From an uncultured Bacteroidales bacterium (GTDB lineage Bacteria > Bacteroidota > Bacteroidia > Bacteroidales > Muribaculaceae), in contig CASEAQ010000019.1 in NCBI GenBank assembly GCA_949285735.1, positions 1-40,641 of the forward strand: a DNA stretch of 40,641 nt. Direction: 5' to 3'. How positions within the stretch are numbered: position 1 is the first letter of the stretch; each line of letters opens with the position of its first letter. The position numbers were made by a program, and so were the translations under genes. Below the pieces are notes generated by a model. It had not been told where the DNA came from. It saw only the letters and a program-made list of their open reading frames with translations, and ran no database searches. Shown here piece after piece: positions 28,397 to 37,245 of the stretch.

Positions 28397-29677
28397 ATGC
28401 TTAAATTGAAGATACGACTGATATTGATGAACTTCCTCGAATTTGCCGTGTGGGGAGCCTACCTCACGTCGATGGGAAGTTACTTGGTGAGCGTAGGGCT
28501 TGCAGGGAAAATCGGACTTTTTTATGCCGTACAAGGCATTGTGTCGCTGTTTATGCCTGCGCTGATAGGCATAATAGCCGACCGTGTGTTGCCGGCGCAA
28601 AAGGTGCTGAGCCTGTGCCACTTGATAGCCGGCTTGTCGATGGGAGCTGCCGGGTGGTATGGAATGTCGGCTGGCAGCGAAGTCGATTTCGGCATACTCT
28701 TCTCGTTCTATACATTGAGCGTGGCATTTTTTATGCCAACCATCGGTCTTGCCAATTCGGTGGCATTCTCGGGCTTGACAAAGGCTGGTCTCGACACGGT
28801 TAAGGACTTTCCGCCGATAAGGATTTTCGGCACCATCGGGTTTATTTGTTCAATGCTGCTCGTCGATGTCACGGGTTTCCAATACACCTATTCGCAATTT
28901 TTTGTGTCGGCGATGTTTAGCATCATTTTGTGTGTTTATGCGCTCTCGCTGCCCAATTGCCCAGTAAGCAAGGAAAAGAAAAATGGTGGCATAGTGGAAG
29001 TATTGGGATTGAGGGCATTCACCTTGTTTAAACAAAAGCGGATGGCTATATTCTTTATTTTCAGTATGCTGCTTGGGGTGTCGTTGCAGATAACCAATGG
29101 CTATGCCAATCCGTTCATAACCTCTTTCAAGGAGATAGCCGAATATGCCGATACGTTTGGTGCAAACCATGCCAACGCGCTCATCTCGATTTCGCAAATG
29201 AGCGAGACGTTGTGCATATTGCTCATACCATTCTTCATGAAGCGGTTCGGCATAAAGATAGTGATGTTCATAGCCATGTGTGCATGGGTGTTGCGCTTCG
29301 GGCTTTTTGGGCTTGGCGACCCGGGCGACGGCGTGTGGATGTTTATCCTGTCTATGATAGTCTATGGCGTGGCGTTCGACTTCTTCAACGTGTCAGGAGC
29401 ATTGTTTGTTGACAAGGAGACCGACTCGTCGATACGTTCCAGCGCACAAGGGCTGTTCATGGTTATGACTAACGGTATCGGTGCCACGATAGGAACGTTG
29501 TTGGCACAGCAGGTAATCGACCACTTTGTGTATTCGCACAGCGACGTTCACCAGCAGATTGCAGGGTGGAGCACGTCGTGGCTGATATTTGCCGCCTATG
29601 CGCTGGTGGTGGCTATATTGTTTGTGTTGGTGTTCAAGGAGCGTAAAGAGGTAGCTACCACTCAAAAATTGTATTGA
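28397..29677 (+). CDS. nucleoside permease, major facilitator superfamily (NupG/XapB-like)
   Basis: A 426-residue transporter with about twelve membrane segments, similar in length to NupG and XapB of E. coli (418 residues). The opening KIRLILMNFLEFAVWGAY, the segment PALIGIIADRVLPAQKVL and the loop FPPIRIFGTIGFI (a family landmark) fit the nucleoside:proton symporter family. It should import nucleosides across the inner membrane by proton symport; which nucleosides cannot be told. It is 30 bases downstream of the nuclease-family gene and its stop is three bases before rsmE, so it sits inside the operon. Pairing with a nuclease-type gene might serve nucleic acid salvage, but that is conjecture. 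Confidence 0.9.
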   Translation: MLKLKIRLILMNFLEFAVWGAYLTSMGSYLVSVGLAGKIGLFYAVQGIVSLFMPALIGIIADRVLPAQKVLSLCHLIAGLSMGAAGWYGMSAGSEVDFGILFSFYTLSVAFFMPTIGLANSVAFSGLTKAGLDTVKDFPPIRIFGTIGFICSMLLVDVTGFQYTYSQFFVSAMFSIILCVYALSLPNCPVSKEKKNGGIVEVLGLRAFTLFKQKRMAIFFIFSMLLGVSLQITNGYANPFITSFKEIAEYADTFGANHANALISISQMSETLCILLIPFFMKRFGIKIVMFIAMCAWVLRFGLFGLGDPGDGVWMFILSMIVYGVAFDFFNVSGALFVDKETDSSIRSSAQGLFMVMTNGIGATIGTLLAQQVIDHFVYSHSDVHQQIAGWSTSWLIFAAYALVVAILFVLVFKERKEVATTQKLY

Positions 29678-29680
29678 CCC

Positions 29681-30388
29681 ATGCACAGATTCTATGCGCC
29701 TGATATAGCCGAAACGCTCGTCTTGCCCGAAGGCGAATCGCAACACGCCGTGCGTGTGTTGCGGCTTGTTGAGGGCGACATGATAGAAGTGGTCGATGGC
29801 AAGGGTAACAGATATGACTGCCGCATATCGCTTGCACACTCAAAGCGGTGTGGGGTGGAGATTGTCGGCAGCGAAGCCGTTCCCAACCATTGGAAAGGGC
29901 GGATAACGGTGGCTGTGGCTCCGACTAAAAACATCGATCGCATGGAGTGGATGGCTGAGAAGATAACCGAGATGGGGGTTGACGGCATTGTTCCGTTGTT
30001 GTGCCGCCACTCCGAGCGCAAGGAGCTAAAGACCGAGCGCGTGGGCAAGATACTCGTGTCGGCGATGAAGCAGTCGTTGAAGGCTACCTTGCCGCAGCTC
30101 GACGAGATGACGCCCATTGCGCGTGTACTTGAAAGCGAGGCGTTGCCGCGACAGCGGTTCATTGCCTATTGCGATGCCGAAACCGAGCGGAAGCAATTTG
30201 AAAGTTATTACCAGCCGGAGGAGGATGTGGTGATTCTCGTTGGCCCGGAGGGAGATTTCAGCCCCGAGGAGGTGGCTAAGGCAGTCGAGAACGGTTTCGT
30301 TCCGGTGACGTTCGGCGAGAGCCGCCTGCGCACCGAGACGGCTGTAGTGTATGCCGTGGCTGCTTGCCACGCATTGAAACAAAAATGA
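29681..30388 (+). CDS. rsmE: 16S rRNA (uracil(1498)-N3)-methyltransferase RsmE
   Basis: A 235-residue SPOUT methyltransferase that methylates N3 of uridine 1498 in 16S rRNA using S-adenosylmethionine. The N-terminal PUA-like part begins MHRFYAPDIAETLVLPEGESQHAVRVLR. The C-terminal knot region has LVGPEGDFSPEEV and FGESRLRTETAVVYAV, the expected cofactor-binding loops. The gene begins three bases after the permease stop and ends 19 bases before kdsA, so translation is likely coupled. Length and motifs are normal for the family. Confidence 0.96.
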   Translation: MHRFYAPDIAETLVLPEGESQHAVRVLRLVEGDMIEVVDGKGNRYDCRISLAHSKRCGVEIVGSEAVPNHWKGRITVAVAPTKNIDRMEWMAEKITEMGVDGIVPLLCRHSERKELKTERVGKILVSAMKQSLKATLPQLDEMTPIARVLESEALPRQRFIAYCDAETERKQFESYYQPEEDVVILVGPEGDFSPEEVAKAVENGFVPVTFGESRLRTETAVVYAVAACHALKQK

Positions 30389-30407
30389 ATAAACGAAGAA
30401 AATAGTT

Positions 30408-31232
30408 ATGATAAAAGAATTGATGTCATCGGCTACGGGCAATTTCTTCCTGCTTGCAGGACCCTGCGTCATCGAAGGGGAGGAAATGGCTTTGGAGATA
30501 GCCGAAAAGGTGTCGGCAGTAGCGCGCCGACTCGATATTCCGTATGTGTTCAAGGGTAGTTACCGCAAAGCCAACCGCTCGCGGCTCGACTCGTTCACGG
30601 GCATAGGCGACATTCGCGCCCTTGAGATTTTGCAAAAGGTGAGGGAAACCTACGGCATACCCGTAGTGACCGACATTCATAGCCCCGAAGAGGCGAATAT
30701 GGCTGCCCGCTATGTTGACGTGTTGCAGATACCGGCATTCTTGTGCCGCCAGACCGACTTGCTGGTGGCAGCAGCCCGCACTGGCAAGATGGTGAACATC
30801 AAGAAGGGGCAATTCCTTTCGCCCGAGGCAATGTCGTTTGCCGTGCAGAAGATACGCGACGCAGGCAACGACGAGGTGGCTGTGACCGAACGCGGCACAA
30901 CGTTTGGATACTATGACCTCGTGGTTGACTTCCGCGGTTTCCCTGCCATGAAGGAAAACGGTTGCCCGGTGATATATGACGCGACACACTCGTTGCAGCA
31001 ACCCAACCAGCCCAAAGGGGTGACAGGCGGACTGCCACATTTGATAGAACCGATGGCTCGTGCAGCCATTGCCGCTGGTGCCGACGGGCTTTTCATCGAG
31101 ACGCACCAAAATCCGTCGGTAGCAAAGAGCGACGGGGCAAATATGTTGCGGCTCGACTTGATTGAGGGGTTGCTGGAGCGGCTCACCGAAATCAAGATGA
31201 CAATTAACAAGATTGACGCGAAAATCGGCTAA
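30408..31232 (+). CDS. kdsA: 3-deoxy-8-phosphooctulonate synthase KdsA
   Basis: A 274-residue KDO 8-phosphate synthase, which joins arabinose 5-phosphate and phosphoenolpyruvate in the pathway to lipopolysaccharide inner core. Motifs are FKGSYRKANRSRLDSF, PAFLCRQTDLLVAAA, IKKGQFLSPEAM and ERGTTFGYYDLVVDFR. Cys20 in LAGPCVIEG, the His in YDATHSLQQ, the Glu in FIETHQNP and the following Asp match the ligands of the metal-dependent form, as in Aquifex, rather than the metal-free E. coli form, whose equivalent of Cys20 is Asn. It lies 19 bases after rsmE and 15 bases before the TPR gene. Start at 30408 keeps MIKELMSSATGNFFLLAGPC. Confidence 0.96.
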   Translation: MIKELMSSATGNFFLLAGPCVIEGEEMALEIAEKVSAVARRLDIPYVFKGSYRKANRSRLDSFTGIGDIRALEILQKVRETYGIPVVTDIHSPEEANMAARYVDVLQIPAFLCRQTDLLVAAARTGKMVNIKKGQFLSPEAMSFAVQKIRDAGNDEVAVTERGTTFGYYDLVVDFRGFPAMKENGCPVIYDATHSLQQPNQPKGVTGGLPHLIEPMARAAIAAGADGLFIETHQNPSVAKSDGANMLRLDLIEGLLERLTEIKMTINKIDAKIG

Positions 31233-31247
31233 AACAAGTTGGTTCTT

Positions 31248-32828
31248 ATGAAAAAGACTATAATTGTGGCAACGGTGGCGTTGCTGTGCTCTGTCGTGCC
31301 TGTCGTGGCGCAAGAGTCGTCGCAGCAGCGGATAATGGACGCTGTGATGCAGGTTTATGCCGACGAATTGAAGAAGAATCCCAACGACTATGCTGTGTTG
31401 TACAGCCGTGCCAACCAGTATTATGCCAACGGCGACTATGGCAAGGCTCTCGATGACGTGAATGCGGCGTTGCGTGTGACCACCCGAGACGACATGGCAA
31501 TGCTCGTTGATGAATACCTGTTGCGCGCAAAGATATACAACACTACGGGCAAGCAGCAACTTGCGCTTTCCGACTTGCAGGAAGCCAATAAGCTCGACCC
31601 GTCGTCGGATGTGGTGCTAACGTTGCTCTCGGAGGCTTATTACAAGACTGGCGACTATGCCAACGCCCGCAATTGCTACTTGGCACTGTACAGGCGCAAC
31701 AACATTAACAGCACGGCTATATTGGGGCTTGCGCGCACCGAGGTGAAGTTGAACAACCTTGGGCAAGCCGAGGAGTATGCCAACCGTGCGGTGGAGTTGT
31801 ATCCAGCCGATGCCACCATGTATGTGGGCAGGGCAGAAGTGTTGCAGATGCTCGGGCGCAACCAGCAGGCGGCTCAAGACCTGATAATGGCGTTGAGCAT
31901 ATCGGATGGCGGCAGCGACGCTTTGCCGATGCTCATGAAGATGTCGGACACGGCTTATGCCGATGCGGTTGTAGCCCTCGATGCAAGCATCAACAGCGCG
32001 CCAGGGAATGGAATGTTCTACTACATCAAGGCATCGGTGCAGGTGGGGCATTTCCGCTATGCCGACGGACTGCGCACGTTGCAGTCAATCATATCGAGGC
32101 AGCTTTATGACTACCACGGCATATACTACAATGCCGCCGAGGCGGCATACAACTTGTGCCGCTACGACGAAGCCCTGACGCACATAAACAAAGCCATCGA
32201 GATGCAGGGCGACGTGACGTATTACTACGTGTTGAAGGCGCAGGTGCTCAGTGCAATGAGCCGCGTAGATGAGGCATACGAGGCAATAAAGGTGGCGCAG
32301 ATGATAAATGCTGGCGATGTGGAGGTGCTGTACCAAAAGGCGATGCTCGACCTCGATGCAGGGGAATATCGCACGGCGTTGCAAGGCCTGAACGAAGCTG
32401 TGATGATAAATCCTGCATGGCAGTGGGCACGGTTCATGCGCGGCTGGTTGCAGAAGCATTGCCTGAACGATGCCGAGGCTGCAAAGAAAGACTTTGAAGA
32501 ACTGTTGCTTGCCGGCGATGGCAACGAGCCGATGCGCGGCTTTGTGCTGCATGAGCTCGGGCGCGACGCCGAGGCTGCAAAGTGGTGTGAAAGCGTGGTG
32601 AAGACGGCAAAAGCCGGTGGCGAAGCCTACTATGTAGCTGCGGCATTGATGTCGCAATGCGGCAGCAGCGATGCCTCGATAGACTATCTTGCCAAGGCAT
32701 TGGACAACGGGTATGGCAGCTACTACAACATAATGGAAAACGAAATGCCGTTACGGTCGATGAAGACGGTGCGGCACCTCGAAAAGTTCAACGACACTGT
32801 CGAGGCTCACAAGTATTTGTTTGAATAG
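31248..32828 (+). CDS. tetratricopeptide-repeat protein, exported
   Basis: A 526-residue secreted or periplasmic protein made almost entirely of TPR-like helix pairs. The signal peptide MKKTIIVATVALLCSVVPVVAQ starts at ATG 31248; a TTG at 31239 in the same frame is unlikely. Repeats are visible as YAVLYSRANQYYANGDYGKALDDVNAAL, YNLCRYDEALTHINKAIEMQ and VLYQKAMLDLDAGEYRTALQGLNEAV. There is no catalytic domain. TPR proteins usually serve as scaffolds, here probably at the envelope. It is the last gene of the operon after kdsA, ended by a terminator. Function unknown. Confidence 0.9.
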   Translation: MKKTIIVATVALLCSVVPVVAQESSQQRIMDAVMQVYADELKKNPNDYAVLYSRANQYYANGDYGKALDDVNAALRVTTRDDMAMLVDEYLLRAKIYNTTGKQQLALSDLQEANKLDPSSDVVLTLLSEAYYKTGDYANARNCYLALYRRNNINSTAILGLARTEVKLNNLGQAEEYANRAVELYPADATMYVGRAEVLQMLGRNQQAAQDLIMALSISDGGSDALPMLMKMSDTAYADAVVALDASINSAPGNGMFYYIKASVQVGHFRYADGLRTLQSIISRQLYDYHGIYYNAAEAAYNLCRYDEALTHINKAIEMQGDVTYYYVLKAQVLSAMSRVDEAYEAIKVAQMINAGDVEVLYQKAMLDLDAGEYRTALQGLNEAVMINPAWQWARFMRGWLQKHCLNDAEAAKKDFEELLLAGDGNEPMRGFVLHELGRDAEAAKWCESVVKTAKAGGEAYYVAAALMSQCGSSDASIDYLAKALDNGYGSYYNIMENEMPLRSMKTVRHLEKFNDTVEAHKYLFE

Positions 32829-32857
32829 GGCTGTTGCCTTGTGGAAAATATGAGATG

Positions 32858-32890
32858 AGGACGCGCGAACACGTGCGTCCTTTGTCTTTT
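32858..32890 (+). terminator. terminator at the end of the mnmA-kdsA operon
   Basis: AGGACGC (32858-32864) pairs with GCGTCCT (32875-32881), with a T-rich tail TTTGTCTTTT to 32890. It follows the TPR gene stop by 30 bases and overlaps the last bases of the converging gene on the other strand. Confidence 0.75.
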
Positions 32891-33338
32891 AAAGGGATTT
32901 GTAGCATGGGATTTCGGGTAGGAAGGTATAGCTGCCTGTGTTGTAGTCGATGCGGCAGCAGTAGTGGCATATTCCGTTTGAAACGATGAGGTAGGCGGCT
33001 TTTAGCACCATGTTGTAGCGCACTATCTGGTCGAACACTTGCTGCGTGATGGAGATTGACGGGGCTTTGTATTCGACGATTACAAACGGGTTGCCATTGT
33101 GGTCTGACACGAGCGTGTCGCAGCGGCGGCTGATGCCGTTCTGCACGAGCGCGACCTCGTTTGCCATCAGTCCGGCAGGGAATCCCTTGTCGTCGATGAG
33201 GAAGGAAACAAAATTCTGTCGCACCCACTCTTCGGGAGTGAGGGCGACAAACTTGCGGCGAAGGCGGTCGAGAATGTGCAACTTGCCGTCGTTGCCTTTT
33301 TTTATGTTGAATTGCTTTTCGGGCAGGTTGAGGGTCAT
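32889..33338 (-). CDS. HsdR N-terminal domain-like (PD-(D/E)xK) nuclease domain protein
   Basis: A 149-residue protein matching the type I restriction enzyme R N-terminal domain found alone in Bacteroidetes. The nuclease-type residues are present: Asp74 in RRCDTLVSD and Glu89-x-Lys91 in VIVEYKAP, spaced as in the PD-(D/E)xK fold. There is no helicase or methyltransferase domain or partner nearby, so it is not a restriction system. It is divergent from holA, with 52 bases between them, an arrangement I recall in other Bacteroidales. Its function is unknown. Some role near replication could be imagined but is not supported by sequence. Confidence 0.82.
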   Translation of the reverse strand: MTLNLPEKQFNIKKGNDGKLHILDRLRRKFVALTPEEWVRQNFVSFLIDDKGFPAGLMANEVALVQNGISRRCDTLVSDHNGNPFVIVEYKAPSISITQQVFDQIVRYNMVLKAAYLIVSNGICHYCCRIDYNTGSYTFLPEIPCYKSL

Positions 33339-33365
33339 ATTTCAAAGATTCTGCGTAAATTTACA

Positions 33366-33373
33366 CAAAATTA
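33366..33373 (-). promoter_or_regulatory. -7 element for the HsdR-N-like gene
   Basis: On the - strand TAATTTTG (33373-33366) matches TAnnTTTG, 28 bases before the start of the gene at 33338. The same 52-base gap must also hold the holA promoter, for which I see only TAAATTTA near 33356-33363. Confidence 0.4.
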
Positions 33374-33390
33374 GCAATAAGAGTAACACG

Positions 33391-34416
33391 ATGGCAGTAA
33401 AAAAGGAAGCACAGAGCTATTTGCAAATCGTCAACAGCATAAAGCGTGGCGTGTTTGCCCCGATATATGTGCTTATGGGGGAAGAGACCTTCTATATCGA
33501 TCAGTTGCAGAAAATGATAGAAGAAAGCGCGTTGAGCGAAGATGAGCGCGACTTCAACCTGACGGTGTTTTACGGTACCGACTGCGATATGCACGACGTG
33601 GTGAACACCTGCCGCCGCTATCCTGCCATGTCGCGCTACCAAGTGGTGGTGCTGAAGGAGGCGCAAAATGCCTCGAATCTCGACTTGCTGAAGCATTATG
33701 CCCAAAAGCCGCTTGCGTCAACGATACTCGTCGTGTGCAACAAGGGGGGCAGCATAAAAGCCCCGGAACTGATGTCGGTGCTGAGTGCCAACGACTGTGG
33801 AGTGGTGTTTGAATCGAAGAAGTTGCAGGAGGCTGATGTCGCATCGGTGATTAGGGGATATGTGAAACAGCATGGTTGCAGCATCGACGAGAAGTCGGTG
33901 GCAATGATGAAAGACTTTGTGGGCACCGATGTGTCGCGCCTCATCGGGGAGCTCGACAAGTTGCTGTTGCTCGTCGGCAACGGCGGTTCGATAGTGCCTG
34001 AAACCATTGAGCGGAACATAGGCATAAGCAAGGACTTCAACAACTTTGAGCTTGAAGTTGCTGTGCGCACTCGCAATGCGGTAAAGGCATTCCAGATAGT
34101 TGACTATTTCGAGCGTAATCCCAAACGCAACCCGACGGTGCTGACGGTGAGCGTACTTTTTTCGTTTTTCTCAAACTTGTTGCTTGCCAGCACGGCGCGC
34201 GACAAGTCGGAACGTGGGGTGATGGCACAGCTTGAGACAAAATCGGCTTACCGTGCCCGCATATTTATCGACGCCATGCGCAACTACAACACGGCAAGCT
34301 GCGTGAGAATAATAGGGTATTTGCGCGAGTTTGACGCCAAGAGCAAAGGCATAAATTCGAGACAGAACGAATATGAACTGCTGCGGGAACTCATTTACAA
34401 GATTTTTTACATGTAG
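33391..34416 (+). CDS. holA: DNA polymerase III subunit delta HolA
   Basis: A 341-residue delta subunit of the clamp loader, which opens the sliding clamp. The start at 33391 (MAVKKEAQSYLQIVNSIKRG) is chosen because this is where family similarity begins; the open frame runs further up but covers the divergent promoter region. Motifs include FAPIYVLMGEETFYIDQL, the AAA-like core with YQVVVLKEAQ, and the C-terminal collar region (FELEVAVRTRNAVKAFQIVDYF). Delta is sequence-divergent between phyla, so recognition rests on length, the opening block and domain order. It converges with the PorT-like gene. Between their stops is a small stem (GCCGC 34425-34429, GCGGC 34435-34439) without a T tract. 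Confidence 0.9.
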   Translation: MAVKKEAQSYLQIVNSIKRGVFAPIYVLMGEETFYIDQLQKMIEESALSEDERDFNLTVFYGTDCDMHDVVNTCRRYPAMSRYQVVVLKEAQNASNLDLLKHYAQKPLASTILVVCNKGGSIKAPELMSVLSANDCGVVFESKKLQEADVASVIRGYVKQHGCSIDEKSVAMMKDFVGTDVSRLIGELDKLLLLVGNGGSIVPETIERNIGISKDFNNFELEVAVRTRNAVKAFQIVDYFERNPKRNPTVLTVSVLFSFFSNLLLASTARDKSERGVMAQLETKSAYRARIFIDAMRNYNTASCVRIIGYLREFDAKSKGINSRQNEYELLRELIYKIFYM

Positions 34417-34450
34417 CATTCGATGCCGCCATACGCGGCGAGGGCGCAGG

Positions 34451-35140
34451 TTACTTCAGGCGGAACATATAGCCGAGCGTGACTGATATTGCCATTCCGC
34501 GCGAGGCGGCGAAGTGGTCGAGCTTGCTGCTGCCGAATAGGTTGCCTATGCCGAAGTAGTATCGCCCTTCGAGCGTGAACGAGTGCTTGTTTTTGAGTAT
34601 AAATTCCATGCCAAGTCCCGCCGATATACCGTAGTCGAACTTGGTGTGCACCTCCATGTCGAATTGCTCGGTTTCGCGGTATGGGTCGTTGAAGTCGGGC
34701 AGGTTGTTGATGTCGAAGTTTTGCGAATGGCTGTCGTCGATGAGCCAGCACACCTCGGGACCTGCGTTGAAGAAGCCGCGGAACTTGTGGCTGCCGAAGT
34801 AGATGTGTGTGAGGAAAGGCAGGTGCAAGTAGGTGAGGCGGCGCTGGTAGGTGTAGGGTGTTTCGTCGAAAGTCTCTTTCCAGCCCCGTTGCATCATGTT
34901 AAGCTCGACGATGAAGCCGAAGTGCTTTTCCTCGATATAGCGGAACGTGACCCCCATCGTGGTGCCGAGGAGCATCGATTGTGGCACCGATGGCGTGAGC
35001 GTCATCATTGCAAGCGTCGTACCGGCTTTTGCGCCGATTGCGATGTTGGACTCGTAGTGGGTTTGTGCTGTTGCCTTGAATGCGGGCAACAGCAACATGA
35101 GCGTCAGGGCGAGCAGTAGTGGCAGGGTGCGTTTCTTCAT
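34451..35140 (-). CDS. PorT-like outer-membrane beta-barrel protein
   Basis: A 229-residue protein with a signal peptide (MKKRTLPLLLALTLMLLLPAFKATAQ) and an eight-strand-type barrel pattern: IAIGAKAGTTLAMM, FGFIVELNMMQRGW, YLHLPFLTHIYFG, FRGFFNAGPEVCWL, and a last strand ending YMFRLK. This is the OMP_b-brl_2 family, which includes PorT of the T9SS; similarity at family level does not prove a T9SS role. Its start overlaps the stop of the LysM-protein gene by four bases (ATGA), so the two are translationally coupled and probably act together at the outer membrane. Confidence 0.88.
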   Translation of the reverse strand: MKKRTLPLLLALTLMLLLPAFKATAQTHYESNIAIGAKAGTTLAMMTLTPSVPQSMLLGTTMGVTFRYIEEKHFGFIVELNMMQRGWKETFDETPYTYQRRLTYLHLPFLTHIYFGSHKFRGFFNAGPEVCWLIDDSHSQNFDINNLPDFNDPYRETEQFDMEVHTKFDYGISAGLGMEFILKNKHSFTLEGRYYFGIGNLFGSSKLDHFAASRGMAISVTLGYMFRLK

Positions 35141-37179
35141 TTGATGGAGGTTTCAATTGTGTTGAAAACGGTGAAGTGGATGAAGTACACCGACTGGTTG
35201 ATAAATCCGCTCCAATTGCTCACGCGGTCGAAATTGAAGGCGTTTTGCAGCCCTTTGTAGTTGAAATTGTTGTTATAGTCTTTTCCTTTCATGAACAAGC
35301 TGAGGAAGTAGTAACCCGTGTCGTAGCCGAGCAACCCAAACTTGGGCGCGGCATAAATCATGTATTCGCCATACCAGCGATGATATTTTTCGTCGAAGTT
35401 GTGTATGGCTTGCTCGTCGTGCTTGGTGAAGAAACGCGAATAGAAGTAGGTGTCAACTTGGTTGAAGTCGGCACCAAACTCTGGAATGTAGGTAGTCCAT
35501 TCGGGGTGTCCGAGCATGCTCAAGTTCACGTCATATCGGTCGAGTTTCACGCTCTTTATGGCATCGAGCGACTTCAGCAAGATGTTGCGTCCGCTCGATG
35601 TGGGTATTATCACATATCTGCGCCCAGGCTTCAGAGCCTGGCTCAAGGTATCGGCTTGCAGCGACGAGTTGATGTCGATTGTGGTGTATTCCACATTCTT
35701 TGCCGATAGATGTGCTTTTAGCTCACCAATCATGTCTTTCTCATCTTCGGCAGGCATATTGAGGAAGAGCACGTCGTAGCCGCGGAATGTTTCGTCGAAG
35801 AAGTCGAACAGCTTGGCTTGGAGATGGTTTTGCGGCGTGTTCACTTGGAACAGCGTGGAGTAGTCGTTATAGATGTCGTTTTTCAACGAGAACGAGTTGA
35901 TTACGGCAATCTTGTTGCGTGTGCCGTATTGTGCAATGAGCTCAATCTGGTTGCTGTCGTCGGGCGTAAAAATCATGTCCATTCCCGCCATTGCCGGTGA
36001 TTTTAGCAGGGAGTCGATGCGGGCGGTAGAGTTCTGGGTGTCGAAAGCATACACGTTGATGCTCTTGCCTGTATTGGTTTGGCGTATTGTGTCAACAGCC
36101 ATCAGGAAGCCCTTGTAGAACTCGGTGAAGAGCTTGCTTTGTTTTGACGGGCGGTTGTTGTTGAGCATGAATGGGAGCATCAGTGCGACGTTGATGTTGT
36201 TGTCGTCTTTGAACACATGTATCGAGTCGTACATTTCCTGAATGATGGGCGACTCGTTGTGTGTTAATTTGTCTTCGAGCATGTTGGATGGTTCCACCAT
36301 TACGGTTTCGGTCTTTTTGACAGGAATGTAGAGCGTCTTGCCGCGCTTGAGTTTTTTCATGCCGGGGTTGGCTGACTTCAGGTCATCGACACTCACGTTG
36401 AATCGACGGGCAAGCGAGAAGTAGGTGTCGCCACGTTGAATCTCGTAGGTGTGGAACTCTGTGGTTTCACGCTCAGTTTCTATGGCGGTGTAGTAGTTGG
36501 GGCGTATGCGAATGATTTCGCCGCTCTTGAAGTTTTGAGGCGAGATGCCAGGGTTAAGCTCCATCAATTTGTCGATTGATGTATTATAACGCTTGGCGGT
36601 GCTGAACATGGTGTCGCCTGGGCGAATGGTGATGTAAATATAGGTTGCCGTGTCTTGGGCGGCTGGAGAGACAGGGGTGTAATCTGCCTTTTCAGTGGCT
36701 TCGGTTGCCGTCGATTTGGCTGTGGCAACTTGCGGAATCTTCAGTGTCTGCCCCTCCTTGATGCCTGAGTTGGCATTGGGGTTCAACGCAATTATGTCGG
36801 TGGTGGCGATACCATAGTTTTTGGCGATGCCATAGAGTGTTTCCCCTTTTTTTACGATGTGGCTGAAAGAGGAAGAAGCCTCGGTATCGGCTTTGGGCGC
36901 GGTTGCCGACTTCTTCTTGTGGTTTTTGAAGTCATTGACCGGGAAGAACAGGTATTGCCCGTCTTTAAGGCCCTCGGCGGCACTTGGGTTATATTTTAAT
37001 ATGTCGTCTTCGGCGACGTTGAGTTTACGCGAAATGCTGTACAGGGTTTCTTTTTTCCCTACTTCGTGGTAATAAAATTGAGTGCCTCCGATTGTTCTTG
37101 TCGGTAGCGACAGTTGGGCATTTGAACCCAATGAAATATAGCAAATGAGGGCTATTGTTAGCAGCAATTTTGATTTCAT
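35137..37179 (-). CDS. four-LysM protein fused to a periplasmic-binding-protein-like domain
   Basis: A 680-residue exported protein. After a signal peptide (MKSKLLLTIALICYISLGSNAQ) come four LysM modules at about 36-81, 106-149, 180-226 and 243-287, each with the pattern of a G-[ED]-T core and an NP turn (for example VKKGETLYGIAKNYG). LysM binds the sugar chains of peptidoglycan. Residues about 328-660 resemble type I periplasmic binding proteins (VALMLPFML, FTEFYKGFLMAVDTI, MIFTPDDSNQIELIAQYG), without a transporter nearby. I use ATG 37179; a TTG at 37185 is in frame. A PorT-like barrel is translationally coupled downstream. A role linking cell wall to outer membrane is inferred. E. coli LpoA also uses such a domain, but that is an analogy only. 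Confidence 0.88.
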   Translation of the reverse strand: MKSKLLLTIALICYISLGSNAQLSLPTRTIGGTQFYYHEVGKKETLYSISRKLNVAEDDILKYNPSAAEGLKDGQYLFFPVNDFKNHKKKSATAPKADTEASSSFSHIVKKGETLYGIAKNYGIATTDIIALNPNANSGIKEGQTLKIPQVATAKSTATEATEKADYTPVSPAAQDTATYIYITIRPGDTMFSTAKRYNTSIDKLMELNPGISPQNFKSGEIIRIRPNYYTAIETERETTEFHTYEIQRGDTYFSLARRFNVSVDDLKSANPGMKKLKRGKTLYIPVKKTETVMVEPSNMLEDKLTHNESPIIQEMYDSIHVFKDDNNINVALMLPFMLNNNRPSKQSKLFTEFYKGFLMAVDTIRQTNTGKSINVYAFDTQNSTARIDSLLKSPAMAGMDMIFTPDDSNQIELIAQYGTRNKIAVINSFSLKNDIYNDYSTLFQVNTPQNHLQAKLFDFFDETFRGYDVLFLNMPAEDEKDMIGELKAHLSAKNVEYTTIDINSSLQADTLSQALKPGRRYVIIPTSSGRNILLKSLDAIKSVKLDRYDVNLSMLGHPEWTTYIPEFGADFNQVDTYFYSRFFTKHDEQAIHNFDEKYHRWYGEYMIYAAPKFGLLGYDTGYYFLSLFMKGKDYNNNFNYKGLQNAFNFDRVSNWSGFINQSVYFIHFTVFNTIETSIK

Positions 37180-37245
37180 AATCAAATGATTTTGGTATTG
37201 AATGCGTTGATTGTGTGTGGGGCGCGACTGGACGGCATAGCCTCC

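Noticed and set aside
32889-33338. Type I restriction-modification system
   Set aside because: Only the HsdR N-terminal nuclease-like domain is present; no helicase, HsdM or HsdS gene is nearby.
37180-37245. Own promoter for the LysM gene
   Set aside because: No TTTG/TAnnTTTG pair is found on the - strand in the 66-base gap; co-transcription with metY cannot be excluded.
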